From NCBI GenBank assembly GCA_025362975.1, contig JANYES010000003.1:62001-126000 (forward strand): 64,000 nucleotides of DNA, given 5' to 3'. Positions 1 to 9,330 of this stretch are shown here, in pieces. Position 1 is the stretch's first letter. Each line of letters opens with the position of its first letter. A model generated the notes under the pieces. It ran no database searches. It worked only from the letters and a program-made list of their open reading frames with translations, and had not been told where the DNA came from. The position numbers and the translations under genes were made by a program. The DNA comes from Alphaproteobacteria bacterium (GTDB lineage: Bacteria > Pseudomonadota > Alphaproteobacteria > Rickettsiales > SXRF01).

Positions 1-154
1 CAATGATTACAACGTTTCGTGTCAGGTATGATTTTTGAAAATTACAGCATAAAAATAGCATCAAATTATTTTTAAAAAAAATGTTTTAGTGACCTCTGTG
101 TGATATAAAAATCACTATGGCGAGCGCCTCCTTCATGCGATATATGACATTTAT

Positions 155-841
155 ATGGTATTATTTGTAAGTATGAAACGCACACGACGAGACTTTATTC
201 GCACTGCCGTACTCGTTTCAATTTGCCTCACCGTAAGCGGTGTCATCGGCTCTAGCCCTTCGTTTGCTCGCACACTGTCTTACTTCAACATGGATGAAAA
301 ACGCTCGGAAAATATCACACCGTTCCCGAAATGGACGTCGATGCTCGACCGTTATGAAAAGCAGCAGAAGATTTCGGACTCAGAGTGCGGCAAAGTTTCC
401 TACTATCCGTGTTCCATCATGGAATGGCGCGAATTCATCGAGAAAACGCGTTCCCTCAGCTTTTCCGAGCAGCTCGACGCGGTCAATAAATGGGGAAACG
501 ACCATCCGTATGTGGAAGACCAGGTGAACTGGGGACTGGACGATTACTGGGAGACGCCTTACGAATTTATGGATATCAGCGGGGATTGCGAGGATTATGC
601 CATCGCCAAATACTTCACGTTGAAGGCGATGGGGATGCCGGTGGACCACCTCAGGGTCATTATTCTGCAGGATTTGAACCTTGGCGGCATCATCCATGCG
701 GTGCTGGGTGTGTATGACGATGGGGAAATTTACATCCTCGATAACCAAAGCGCGCAGGTGAAACCGGCGTTAAAGATTTATCACTACCGTCCTATTTTCG
801 GCATCAACGAAGATGCGTGGTGGGCGTATTACCCTAAATAG
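155..841 (+). CDS. LapG-like periplasmic transglutaminase-type cysteine protease (BTLCP, peptidase C93)
   Basis: 228 residues, matching the BTLCP/LapG family, which cleaves large surface adhesins in the periplasm. The catalytic triad is visible: Cys145 in GDCEDYA, His181 in IIHAV and Asp196 in ILDNQ. The N-terminus has TRRDFIR followed by a hydrophobic stretch ending in SFA, so it is an export signal that resembles a Tat signal. A start at ATG 173 (MKRTRRDF) is equally possible and would place the twin arginines near the N-terminus; neither start has a strong Shine-Dalgarno. The next gene encodes a membrane receptor with a Cache domain and a dead HD-GYP domain, the place LapD occupies in the classical system. 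No large adhesin gene is in the window. The family call is firm; the substrate is unknown. Confidence 0.88.
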   Translation: MVLFVSMKRTRRDFIRTAVLVSICLTVSGVIGSSPSFARTLSYFNMDEKRSENITPFPKWTSMLDRYEKQQKISDSECGKVSYYPCSIMEWREFIEKTRSLSFSEQLDAVNKWGNDHPYVEDQVNWGLDDYWETPYEFMDISGDCEDYAIAKYFTLKAMGMPVDHLRVIILQDLNLGGIIHAVLGVYDDGEIYILDNQSAQVKPALKIYHYRPIFGINEDAWWAYYPK

Positions 842-842
842 T

Positions 843-865
843 ACATTATATTATCTCTATAATGT
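843..865. repeat. Short perfect inverted repeat between the LapG-like and HD genes
   Basis: ACATTATA (843-850) and TATAATGT (858-865) form a perfect 8-bp inverted repeat around a 7-base loop, just after the stop of the LapG-like gene. It has no U-run, so it is a weak terminator candidate. The right arm contains a TATAAT box about 60 bp before the next gene and could equally be a -10 element or an operator. Confidence 0.35.
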
Positions 866-921
866 GGCGTGAGGGGCGGAATTTTGTTAAATAACAGGTC
901 ATCGAATCGGCCTTAAAAGAA

Positions 922-3090
922 GTGGAACGCGCTATGACGAACTCAAAAGACACCCTTACCATCGAGTCTGCGAATTTCGCGCCGAGGTTATACGGCATCG
1001 GCATTCTGGTCGTGGGCATTATCGCGGCGGGGATTTATTTCGTCGGGTGTTTCAACAATGCCGACCTGCAACGCGACATGCAAACGTGGCAGGAAAAACT
1101 CAATCTAGTCGCGGAAAGCCGCACGGCGCAAGTCACGGGTTGGGTCAGCGATAACTTTAAAGAGATGCGCGCGCTTGCGGATAATCCGTCGTTGCAGCTT
1201 TATATAACGGAATTGCAGATGGCGAAGGCCGCGGACGCAAAAGCGCCGAAGCCGCCGGAATCGTCGGGCGAAGTTTCGCAGAAAACATACCTGCGTAATT
1301 TGCTGCTGTTTACGGCGCAGCGCGCAGGGTTCTCGGTGCAGGCTCCGGCGACGGCGTCGATTCCTGCCAATATCGATAAGGGGAATAAAAGCGGGCTGGC
1401 GATCATCGACAATAATAATAACGTTGTCATCTCGACGGTGATTACGCCCGCGACGCGCGACATCATGCTTGATCATGTGAAGCAGTCGGCGGCTGGGCAG
1501 GAAGGGCTGATCGATATTCGCAAAAATAAAGACGGAGCTGCCTATATCGGTTTTGTTGTACCGGTGTTTTCACTTCAGGGAGACCGCACGGCCGCAAGCC
1601 AGATCGGCCGTCTGGTCGGGATACGCATGCTGGATAATACGTTCTTCAATTTGCTGAAACATCCCGGCGTCACTGAAAAAACGTTGGAAACGGTGCTGCT
1701 GCGCGCCAATGGCGACAAGGTGGAATATCTTTCGCCGTTGCAGGATGGAAGCATGCCGCTGGATAAAATCCTGCCGCTGGATGCGAATAAGCTCGATGCG
1801 GCGAAGCTCATGCAGTCGGATGGCAGTTTCGTTTCGGAGCTGAAAGATTATCGCGACAAGACTGTGCTGGCGACATCACGCCAGATCGCGGGCACGCCGT
1901 GGACATTGGAAGTGAAGATCGATCGCGGGGAAGCGATGGCGGCCAGCAATCAGCGCCGCACCAGCCTTGGCGCGTTCTTCTTTATGATTATCATGTTTAT
2001 TGTGCTGATGGTGGTGGCGGTGTGGTGGTGGGCGCATTCGAAACGCTCGCTGGCGCTTTCGAATTATTTCAAGAAGCTCGCGTCAAAATCGCAAGCGCAG
2101 GAGCAACTGCTTGGGCTCGTCGCCAATCATCAGCCGGAACCTATCTATATAGTAGACGGCAAGCACGCGGTGCAGTTTGCAAACGCGCGCGCGGCGAGCG
2201 ACGTCAACATGTCGGCGGAAAGCATCACCGGCAAATCGTTGCGCGATATTCGCGGGGCTGCACTGGCGGACCAGATTATTGAGCAGTGCGATCTGGTCAT
2301 GAAATCCGGGCAGGTGGCGTACCATGTCGAACGCGTGGAACAGAATGCGAAAGAAAAAGTGATTCGCAGCCTGTATGTGCCGCTGGACCATATTCCGCTC
2401 GTTACGCTGCCGGAAAAGACGCCGGGGGTTCTGATAGTTGAGCAGGATTTAAGCGAGATCGTGCATGAGCGCGAACAACGTTTGAGCACGCAGCGCCAGC
2501 TGATCGAAACGCTGGTGACGCTGGTCGATAAGCGCGATCCGTTCGCGGCGAATCATTCACAGCTGGTGTCGCAGGTGGCGTATGAAATCGCGGTGGAGAT
2601 GGAGCTGGATAACGTGACGGTCGATACTACGCGCATCGCGGGCACGCTGATGAACATCGGTAAGATCGTGGTGCCGACGGAGTTGCTGACGAAGACCGGT
2701 GCGCTGAGCCAGGAAGAAAAACGTGTGATTCATGACTCCATTACGGCGGCGGCGGATTTGCTGAAGGGTATCAGCTTCGATGGTCCGGTGGCCGAGACGC
2801 TGCGCCAATGGCAGGAGAAGTGGGATGGCACGGGGCCGCTGGGTCTGAAAGGCGAGGCAATTTTGGTGTCGGCGCGTATTATCGCTGTGGCGAACGCCTT
2901 TATCGGGATGATCAGCCCACGCTCGTGGCGCACGGCGATACCGATTGAATCGGCCAATAAATTCCTTTTAGAACAGGTGGATGTGCATTTCGACCGTCGC
3001 GTGGTGGTAGCCATGATCAACTTTGTGGAGAATCATAGCGGGCGGGCCTGGATTAATAAGATTCTTGAAGGGCATAAGGATCTTGCTTAA
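922..3090 (+). CDS. Membrane signalling protein: periplasmic Cache-like domain, PAS, degenerate HD-GYP
   Basis: 722 residues. A membrane segment (about 22-43), a large periplasmic region (about 44-346, Cache-like), a second membrane segment (349-371), a PAS-like domain (about 392-512) and an HD-GYP-like domain (about 525-705). The HD-GYP landmarks are there but the metal ligands are not: the usual LHDIGK reads LMNIGK (576-581), and the usual HHERWDGTGYP reads QWQEKWDGTGPLG (629-641). It is therefore probably a binding or relay module and not a c-di-GMP phosphodiesterase. GTG 922 is the longest start; ATG 934 is close and equally acceptable. The gene follows the LapG-like protease by 80 bp, which suggests a LapD-like role. 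The architecture is clear; the function is inferred. Confidence 0.8.
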   Translation: MERAMTNSKDTLTIESANFAPRLYGIGILVVGIIAAGIYFVGCFNNADLQRDMQTWQEKLNLVAESRTAQVTGWVSDNFKEMRALADNPSLQLYITELQMAKAADAKAPKPPESSGEVSQKTYLRNLLLFTAQRAGFSVQAPATASIPANIDKGNKSGLAIIDNNNNVVISTVITPATRDIMLDHVKQSAAGQEGLIDIRKNKDGAAYIGFVVPVFSLQGDRTAASQIGRLVGIRMLDNTFFNLLKHPGVTEKTLETVLLRANGDKVEYLSPLQDGSMPLDKILPLDANKLDAAKLMQSDGSFVSELKDYRDKTVLATSRQIAGTPWTLEVKIDRGEAMAASNQRRTSLGAFFFMIIMFIVLMVVAVWWWAHSKRSLALSNYFKKLASKSQAQEQLLGLVANHQPEPIYIVDGKHAVQFANARAASDVNMSAESITGKSLRDIRGAALADQIIEQCDLVMKSGQVAYHVERVEQNAKEKVIRSLYVPLDHIPLVTLPEKTPGVLIVEQDLSEIVHEREQRLSTQRQLIETLVTLVDKRDPFAANHSQLVSQVAYEIAVEMELDNVTVDTTRIAGTLMNIGKIVVPTELLTKTGALSQEEKRVIHDSITAAADLLKGISFDGPVAETLRQWQEKWDGTGPLGLKGEAILVSARIIAVANAFIGMISPRSWRTAIPIESANKFLLEQVDVHFDRRVVVAMINFVENHSGRAWINKILEGHKDLA

Positions 3091-3169
3091 CCGGCGTTAA
3101 GGTTTGCCTTGCCCGCTTGGGGATTTTACCTTAAAAACTAGGCATTCCACAGCTGAGCGAAGGTGCACC

Positions 3170-3634
3170 ATGAAACTGGTAGATTTAGGCAACGGCACGG
3201 TGAATGCTGATAATATCACGTTCCTTGAACCGTATTCGGCGGAGGACGCCATCCCCGTTAAAACGCGCGTGCATTTTTCCAGCGCGAATCAGGAGCATGG
3301 GTTTTCGCGCGATCCGATGATTATTGAAAGCAGCGTGAAAGACATCGCAGACAAAATAAACGCGCCTACGAAATGGGATAAGCAGCCGCATTTGCTGCTG
3401 GCGGGTGACATCGCGTTTAATCCGGAGAAGGTGACGTATTTCGAAGAGATCGCAGGAAGTTCTGAGGACAAGCCGAAAACGCGGATTCATTTTACCGGGC
3501 CGCAGCTTGATACCGTGTACCGTGAAGATGTGCTGGTGTTGCCGGTATCGAAAGAGGATTTGCGCGAGCAGATCGAATTCTTCATGCGCGTCGGCGGGTA
3601 TATCGATAAGCTGCGTAACGAGCGCAACGCTTAG
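3170..3634 (+). CDS. Hypothetical protein with an internal duplication
   Basis: 154 residues from ATG 3170, chosen because GAAGGTG lies just upstream; an open frame runs further 5' without good support. The protein is two copies of a roughly 62-residue unit (about 3-64 and 75-138). Matching landmarks are NADNITFLE / NPEKVTYFE, VKTRVHFSS / PKTRIHFTG and SVKDIADKIN / SKEDLREQIE. There is no signal peptide or membrane segment, and I do not recognise the family. The stop overlaps the convergent membrane gene by 4 nt. Confidence 0.7.
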   Translation: MKLVDLGNGTVNADNITFLEPYSAEDAIPVKTRVHFSSANQEHGFSRDPMIIESSVKDIADKINAPTKWDKQPHLLLAGDIAFNPEKVTYFEEIAGSSEDKPKTRIHFTGPQLDTVYREDVLVLPVSKEDLREQIEFFMRVGGYIDKLRNERNA

Positions 3635-5001
3635 CGCGGGCGCCAGATTTCAACTAGTTTTGTTTGTTCTGCTGAGTAGTAGCGCGCGTGGATTGCTGCG
3701 AGCATTTCGGGAGTCCAGCGTTCGCTGCGTAACGGCACTTCGCCCATTAAAATCATTTGGAATTTTGCGCTTTTAATGTCGTGGATGAAATCGTCCTGCG
3801 ACCACAGGTTTTTGCGGCTGAGCTGCGTCATTTCGAACGGCTCCAGGTAGATGGGTTTTCCTGCGAGGATTAGCATTCCCATGTAATCGTCGGCCAGTAC
3901 GATGCCGGGTTCGTCTTCTATACTGCGCTGCAAAGCGAGCATGGCGGATTCATTGCTGCGCAGGAAATGATGGTAGGGCGAAGTGATTAGGAAATAGCTG
4001 TAGAGGGCGAGTTGTGCGAGGGTGATGGAGCTGCCGAGCGCGGGGCGGTGGGTGAAGACGATGCCGGTGAGCAGCGCGAGGGCGATTTGGAACTCAGCGA
4101 AATAACCATAATTCGCGCCGATTTTTCCGGCTGCACTCGCAGCGATGCAGGCGAACATAAGATAAAGGGTGCAGAAGCGTTTGCTGTCGCGCGGCAGGCC
4201 GGATTGCCAGAGCTTGGGGATGGTAAGCGTAGCGATGGCGGATTGCATGTAGGCGATTTTGAAATAATCCAGCGCGCGTAAGGGAGAGTAGTCGAGGAGG
4301 TTGGCGGTGATGATGTTGAAGAGGTAGCCGCCGTGGGTGAGGTGCTGCATGAGCAATAAGATTAACGCGGCGAAGAAGGCAAGGGCAGCAGCTTGGCCGA
4401 TGGCTTGTTTAGGTTTGCGTTTCAGCAGGTGGAAACAGAACAATGTGGCGGGTGCGGTGATGGCGTAGGTGAGCTTGGTGTGGATGGCTAGCGCGAGTAG
4501 CAGGGCGCTTAGGATGCTGCGTTTTGGGGTAGTGGCGGTGAGGCCGGTGTAGAGGCCCGCGAGGCTTAGGGCGAGGGCGAGCGGGTCGACGCGGTAGAGG
4601 GGCATGCCAGCGCTGACGAGCGGGGCGGAGAAGGTGAGGATGGTCGTGATGATTCGGGCCTGTTTGCTGCCGGTCAGGAAATGGGCGATGCACCCTGCGA
4701 AGAAGGCGGAGGCGAGTGTGCTGAGCGTGCTGATTAAGCGGCCAGTGAACAGGCCGGGGAAGGGGTATTGCAGCGCATAGTAAAGCGGGCCGTAATTGTT
4801 GATGGTGTAGGGAGCGCTGGTGATCTCGGGCGGGTAGATGTTGTGGCCTTGGGCGAGACGCAGGGATTGGTCGAGGACGGGGCCTTCGCTGTAATAGACG
4901 CTGATGGGCGAGCTTAGGTCTGTAGCGTAGTTATAGCTTAGCAGCAGTAAGGTTGCGGCGAGCAGGGGCAGTAAGAACCGGTCAGAAAGACGCAGGCTCA
5001 C
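3631..5001 (-). CDS. Polytopic membrane protein, GT39/GT87-like glycosyltransferase candidate
   Basis: 456 residues from GTG 5001. That GTG shares a GTGA overlap with the parC stop, pointing to translational coupling; a longer frame reaches 5070 but would overlap parC further. It has about ten hydrophobic segments. The first large loop contains SEGPVLDQSLRLAQG and NNYGPLYYALQYP, like the acidic first loop and GPLYY-type motif of lipid-phosphate-sugar-dependent membrane glycosyltransferases. A soluble C-terminal tail of about 100 residues carries no recognised motif. Donor and acceptor are unknown. Confidence 0.65.
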   Translation of the reverse strand: MSLRLSDRFLLPLLAATLLLLSYNYATDLSSPISVYYSEGPVLDQSLRLAQGHNIYPPEITSAPYTINNYGPLYYALQYPFPGLFTGRLISTLSTLASAFFAGCIAHFLTGSKQARIITTILTFSAPLVSAGMPLYRVDPLALALSLAGLYTGLTATTPKRSILSALLLALAIHTKLTYAITAPATLFCFHLLKRKPKQAIGQAAALAFFAALILLLMQHLTHGGYLFNIITANLLDYSPLRALDYFKIAYMQSAIATLTIPKLWQSGLPRDSKRFCTLYLMFACIAASAAGKIGANYGYFAEFQIALALLTGIVFTHRPALGSSITLAQLALYSYFLITSPYHHFLRSNESAMLALQRSIEDEPGIVLADDYMGMLILAGKPIYLEPFEMTQLSRKNLWSQDDFIHDIKSAKFQMILMGEVPLRSERWTPEMLAAIHARYYSAEQTKLVEIWRPR

Positions 5002-7226
5002 GAAAACGTATTCGTCCTGGGGAAGCCGACCGGGGGCAGGCGTCCGGCATCGGCGCGGTTGCCGACCCACTGTTTCAGATCGGTTTCGACGCGGGTTTTG
5101 CCGCCCAAAGCCCAGCTCAGGCCATCCTTCAGGGTGAAGGTTTTGATGTCCGAGAGGCCACCGTCTTTGTATTTTTGCAGCGTGACGCCCTGACCTTTTT
5201 TCATCGGCGGGATTTGCGACTGCGGGAAGATGAGCAGCTTGCGGTTATCGCCTATGATGGCGACGTGGTCGCCTTCTACGGGAACGCAGGCGACGGCGCG
5301 GGCACCTTCAGTCGGGTTCAGGATTTGCTTGCCGCTGCGAGTTTGCGCCATCACTTCGCTGGCTTCGACGATGAAGCCTTTACCGTTGGAGGAGGCAACG
5401 AGCCAGTTGGTTTTTTCGTCGTAGGTGGTGATGCTGACGATGTCGGCGTCGTTGTCGAGGTCGATCATCAGGCGCACCGGCTCGCCCTGACCTTTGCCGC
5501 GCGGAATCTTATCGGCCTGTATGGTGTAGAAACGGCCGTCCGATGCGAACAGGAGAATTTTGTCGGTGGTGAAGGCATGGAACTGAAATTTCTCCTCGTC
5601 GCCCTCTTTGTATTTGATGTCGGACGTGTCGACGACATGGCCTTTGACGGCGCGAATCCAACCCATTTTCGAGCACAAGACGGTGATCGGCTCTTTTTCG
5701 ATAAAGGCTTCGATGTCGATGACGGTGCCGGCAAGGGGGGCGTCGGCGAAGATGGTGCGGCGTTTGCCGAGCGCGGTTTTGCCGCCGAAACGGGTTTTGA
5801 TATCGGTGATTTCGTCTGAGATGCGCAACCAGAGTTTTTCCGGTGATTTGAGCAGCGCTATAAGTTCTTTTTGCTCTTTGATGAGCGCGTCGTGCTCACC
5901 GCGGATTTCGAATTCTTCGAGTTTGCGCAAACTGCGCAGGCGCATGTTGAGGATGGACTCGACCTGAATGTCGGTAAGATTCCATTTTTTCATCATGATG
6001 GGTTTCGGTTCGTCCTCTTCGCGGATGATGCGGATGACTTCGTCGAGGTTCAGGTATGCGATCAGCAAGCCGCCGAGGACTTCGAGGCGGTGGGCGATTT
6101 TGGCGAGGCGATAATTGGTGCGGCGCACGAGCACGTCGAGGCGGTGGTCAAGGAAGGCGAGCAGGATTTCCTTGAGGTTCATCACGCGCGGGGTGCCGGA
6201 GGCGTCGAGAACGTTCAGGTTCATGTTGAAGCGAGTTTCAAGGTCGGTGACTTTGAACAGCGATTCCATGAGGGTGTCGGGGTCGACGGAGCGGTTTTTT
6301 GGCTCTAAGACGACGCGGATTTCTTCGGCAGATTCGTCGCGGATGTTGCCCAGCAGGACGAGTTTCTTTTCCTTGAAAAGGTCGGCGATTTTTTCGATGA
6401 GGCGGGATTTCTGGACCTGATACGGGATTTCGGTAATCACGATCTGGTACATGCCGTGGCTGAGTTCTTCTTTTTCCCATTTGGCGCGGATGCGGATAGA
6501 GCCTCGGCCGGTTTCATAGGCCTGCATGATGTTGGCTTCTGGCTCGACGATCAGCCCGCCTGTGGGGAAGTCCGGGCCGGGAATGCGTTTGACGAGTTTT
6601 TCAACGGCGCAGTCGGGATGCTGGATCAAGTAGTGCAGCGCGTCGCAGATTTCGCCGACATTGTGCGGGGGGATGGAAGTGGCCATGCCTACCGCGATGC
6701 CTTCGGAACCGTTGGCGAGCAGGTTCGGGAAAGCGGATGGGAGGACGACGGGTTCTTCATCGAGCCCGTCATAGGTGGGGCGGAAACCGACCGTGTCTTC
6801 GTCGATGCCGTCGAGGAGCGTCATGGCGATGTCGGTGAGGCGGGCTTCGGTGTATCGCATGGCGGCGGCGTTGTCGCCATCGACGGAGCCGAAATTGCCT
6901 TGGCCGTCAACCAGCGTGTAACGCACCGCGAAGACTTGCGCGAGGCGCACCATCGCTTCGTAAATCGATGCGTCGCCATGCGGATGGAATTTACCCATAA
7001 CGTCACCGACGACGCGGGCGCATTTTTTATAGCCGGATTTGGGATCGAGCTTGAGTTGCAGCATGGCAAACAGCAGGCGGCGATGCACTGGCTTTAAGCC
7101 GTCGCGCACGTCGGGCAGCGAACGCGAGGTGATGGTGCTGAGCGCGTAAGCTAAGTATTTTTCTTCGAGCGTGGTGCGGAAGGAGACGAGGTTGATTGTG
7201 TCTTCTTTTTTAGGCTTCAGCGCCAT
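4998..7226 (-). CDS. parC: DNA topoisomerase IV subunit A
   Basis: 742 residues, the normal ParC length. ParC2ParE2 decatenates daughter chromosomes. The breakage-reunion domain has the catalytic Tyr125 in [10 protein letters not shown], and the quinolone-determining segment reads [12 protein letters not shown], with Ala at the position of E. coli ParC Ser80 and Glu at the position of Glu84. The C-terminal third is the beta-pinwheel region. It overlaps recO by 17 nt and the following membrane gene by 4 nt. The partner subunit gene parE lies at 15-17 kb, which supports ParC over GyrA. Confidence 0.93.
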   Translation of the reverse strand: MALKPKKEDTINLVSFRTTLEEKYLAYALSTITSRSLPDVRDGLKPVHRRLLFAMLQLKLDPKSGYKKCARVVGDVMGKFHPHGDASIYEAMVRLAQVFAVRYTLVDGQGNFGSVDGDNAAAMRYTEARLTDIAMTLLDGIDEDTVGFRPTYDGLDEEPVVLPSAFPNLLANGSEGIAVGMATSIPPHNVGEICDALHYLIQHPDCAVEKLVKRIPGPDFPTGGLIVEPEANIMQAYETGRGSIRIRAKWEKEELSHGMYQIVITEIPYQVQKSRLIEKIADLFKEKKLVLLGNIRDESAEEIRVVLEPKNRSVDPDTLMESLFKVTDLETRFNMNLNVLDASGTPRVMNLKEILLAFLDHRLDVLVRRTNYRLAKIAHRLEVLGGLLIAYLNLDEVIRIIREEDEPKPIMMKKWNLTDIQVESILNMRLRSLRKLEEFEIRGEHDALIKEQKELIALLKSPEKLWLRISDEITDIKTRFGGKTALGKRRTIFADAPLAGTVIDIEAFIEKEPITVLCSKMGWIRAVKGHVVDTSDIKYKEGDEEKFQFHAFTTDKILLFASDGRFYTIQADKIPRGKGQGEPVRLMIDLDNDADIVSITTYDEKTNWLVASSNGKGFIVEASEVMAQTRSGKQILNPTEGARAVACVPVEGDHVAIIGDNRKLLIFPQSQIPPMKKGQGVTLQKYKDGGLSDIKTFTLKDGLSWALGGKTRVETDLKQWVGNRADAGRLPPVGFPRTNTFS

Positions 7227-7953
7227 ACGGTTCTTTCATCATATCTAGCAAACGCTGCCGTACGGGCGGCAGTTTGCGATTATGGGGGGTGAATAATCCA
7301 AGTTCGAGAAAATAGCCTGTTAAATGCAATCCATCAAGGATTTCCGAGGGCGCGACACGATTATTTTTATAAATGCCCAGCAAAAACGGGGGCAGCGGCA
7401 GCAGCTTGTCGCGGTAGGGCTCGCCAGCTTCGGCGGATACGGCGCGGGCGGATTTGGGGGAGACGTAGGTGAGGTTCCGGGTAGTGCCGGTAGCGGCGCA
7501 AGCCGATAGATCGAGGCCGAAACCGCATTCGGCGAGGATGTTCATTTCAAGCCAGACATAGCTTTCGTACCATGTTTCGGTGTTTTTGAGTGAGGAGAGA
7601 AATTCTTGAAAACATTGATATAAATGCGGGTAGGTGTGGCGTTCGGGCAGGGCGGAATCGATGAGCGTACAGGCGCTGGAAAGGCCGGTCAGCCGATCGT
7701 ATTCGGCCATGAGCATGGCGGTGTTGGCTTCGATGAGTTCGCATTTAAAGGCACCCAATTGCTCGGACAGGCGGGCGTTCCATGTGGCGCTTACGCGGTT
7801 GCCGGGCAGGAGAATGCCGCGATTGGCTTTGGAATGCACCCCTCGCGCCACGCCGCCATACACCCCGTGGTTTTCGGAGAATATTCGGATGACGGCGCTG
7901 TTTTCGCCGTATTTACGGACGGATAAAATGATTCCGCTATCGGTCCATTGCAT
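7210..7953 (-). CDS. recO: DNA repair protein RecO
   Basis: 247 residues. RecO helps RecFOR load RecA on SSB-coated single-stranded DNA. The N-terminal OB-fold begins MQWTDSGIILSVRKYGENSAV and continues with GGVARGVHSK, typical of RecO, followed by the helical C-terminal domain with GLDLSACAATG. It is the first gene of recO-parC-membrane protein and overlaps parC by 17 nt, so the three are probably co-transcribed. Confidence 0.92.
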   Translation of the reverse strand: MQWTDSGIILSVRKYGENSAVIRIFSENHGVYGGVARGVHSKANRGILLPGNRVSATWNARLSEQLGAFKCELIEANTAMLMAEYDRLTGLSSACTLIDSALPERHTYPHLYQCFQEFLSSLKNTETWYESYVWLEMNILAECGFGLDLSACAATGTTRNLTYVSPKSARAVSAEAGEPYRDKLLPLPPFLLGIYKNNRVAPSEILDGLHLTGYFLELGLFTPHNRKLPPVRQRLLDMMKEPYGAEA

Positions 7954-8142
7954 GTTTTATCTTAAATGATTTAAGGAATATTATAAGGACGGGAGATGGA
8001 TTGGCAAGTCTTGTGCCTTAGGAACCTAGCCATCAGAGCTTCACGAGACTGTTGCAAACATAATACCTTGTAAAATTGAATTGATTCGTTTGCCATTATA
8101 AAAAATGTGCCGAGAATCCTGCTTTTATGGCCGAATTACATT

Positions 8143-8398
8143 ATGCACATTACGCTTACCACAGAGTCGATCGATTGGCTGAGGGAAAACCATATATTTC
8201 TTGATTGTTTCGAACATCATGAGAGTCTGCGCGTTGGCAAAACGTTATGGTTTGAAGGCAATCCGGCGGTTGGTCATAGGCTGGTATTGTTCTTTGGCAT
8301 GGGGGAAGCAGGTTCCCCATCCGCATCATCCGATGGAAAGTATTTTTACGTCTAACTTTACTTACACTACGGACACATTGTTGCTTTCTGGCATGTAA
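8143..8398 (+). pseudogene. Remnant of a hexapeptide-repeat O-acetyltransferase (CatB-like), frameshifted and truncated
   Basis: Frame 1 from ATG 8143 encodes LTTESIDWLRENHIFLD and then SLRVGKTLWFEGNPAVG. Homology-like sequence then shifts to frame 2: RLVIGWYCSLAWGKQVPHP followed by HHPMESIFTSNFTY and a stop at 8396-8398. In intact members a VG(R)YCSIA block followed by HP and FTY lies just before the left-handed beta-helix, which is missing here. The remnant is therefore frameshifted near 8280 and lacks its catalytic C-terminal part. The family call is from motif memory. Confidence 0.5.
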
Positions 8399-8433
8399 TC
8401 GCTGCATAACTATTCAGCTGCGGGTCGAGATTG

Positions 8434-8837
8434 TTATAGCCATGCTGCATCTCTTCCTACCACGCTCCGTGTACATAGTATCACACGCGCGCCTGCTTCC
8501 TGACGTTGCCGGACGATCTGGCGCAACCCGGCTTTGTAATCGATTTTAGAGGTGCCCAGTGCGGGGTTCAGCTCGCCATGCCATACGTCATTAATACCGA
8601 TATAAATGACAATAATCTTAGGGTAGTGGCTAAGCACATCCTGCATTAGCCGCTCTTGCAAATCAGGTGCTTTATTAGCGCTGATGCCTGCGTCAATGAG
8701 GGCGATATTCTTGTATTTACTTTCCAGAGCGCGGCGGATTACCGTGATATAGCCATCGGCTCGGTTGCGAATTGGGTGATCGAATCGCCGAAAAAGACGA
8801 TGCGATCACCTTCTTTAAGTGTCTGGGGATGTTTCAC
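8434..8837 (-). pseudogene. Remnant of an SGNH/GDSL-type hydrolase, frameshifted and truncated
   Basis: The reverse strand encodes EGDRIVFFGDSITQ (block I with the catalytic serine). After a frameshift near 8745-8765 it continues DGYITVIRRALESKY, DAGISANKAPDLQERL and IVIYIGINDVWHG (block III), then RVILCTRSVVG and a stop at 8434. Block V with the catalytic Asp/His is absent. The first part runs into TAA in its own frame, and the downstream part could only start internally. It lies head to tail after the ElaA-like gene and faces the acetyltransferase remnant. Intact relatives act on acetylated or acylated esters. Confidence 0.7.
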
Positions 8838-8840
8838 TGG

Positions 8841-9296
8841 TTATGCCGCTATTGTTGTACACATTTTGATATGGGGGATGCCGCACCAGTCGTAGATGTC
8901 GGAGTCTTGCGCGAAGCCCAGTGATTCGTAGAATTTTTTTAAATGATGCTGGGCTTCGATGCGGATGGCGGTGGTGTGGAAACGGGTTTTGATTTCGTGC
9001 TTGCCGGTTTCGACGAGCTGGTGGCCGAGGCGTTGGCCGCGATAGTTCGGGGCGATGACGATCCGGCCAATCGAGGCTTCGTCGAACTTGATGCCGGAAG
9101 CAAAAATGCGCGCGTAGCCGATGAGGGTTTCGCCTTCGGTGAGGCGGATGTGAAGGGCTTGAGGGTCTAGGCCGTCGGGGTCTTGATACATGGAGGTTTG
9201 TTCGACGATGAAGACTTCCTTACGCAGCGCTAGGATATCGTAGAGCTCCTGCGGGGTGAGGTCGTCGAAGCGGGCGATGGTGGTGGTGTAGGGCAT
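8841..9296 (-). CDS. GNAT family N-acetyltransferase, ElaA-like
   Basis: 151 residues, the usual ElaA length. Visible landmarks are LRKEVFIVEQTSMYQDPDG near the N-terminus, GRIVIAPNYRGQRLGHQLV (the acetyl-CoA pyrophosphate-binding loop), FYESLGFAQ, and the family C-terminus DWCGIPHIKM. The substrate is unknown. It stands between the PH-domain gene and a decayed SGNH hydrolase on the same strand. Confidence 0.85.
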   Translation of the reverse strand: MPYTTTIARFDDLTPQELYDILALRKEVFIVEQTSMYQDPDGLDPQALHIRLTEGETLIGYARIFASGIKFDEASIGRIVIAPNYRGQRLGHQLVETGKHEIKTRFHTTAIRIEAQHHLKKFYESLGFAQDSDIYDWCGIPHIKMCTTIAA

Positions 9297-9330
9297 GGGC
9301 GGAATTTAGCAGGTTTGCACTTTGGCGCAA

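Noticed and set aside
922-3090. Reading this protein as an active HD-GYP phosphodiesterase
   Set aside because: The HD pair and the HHE motif are both substituted, so catalysis is not supported by the sequence.
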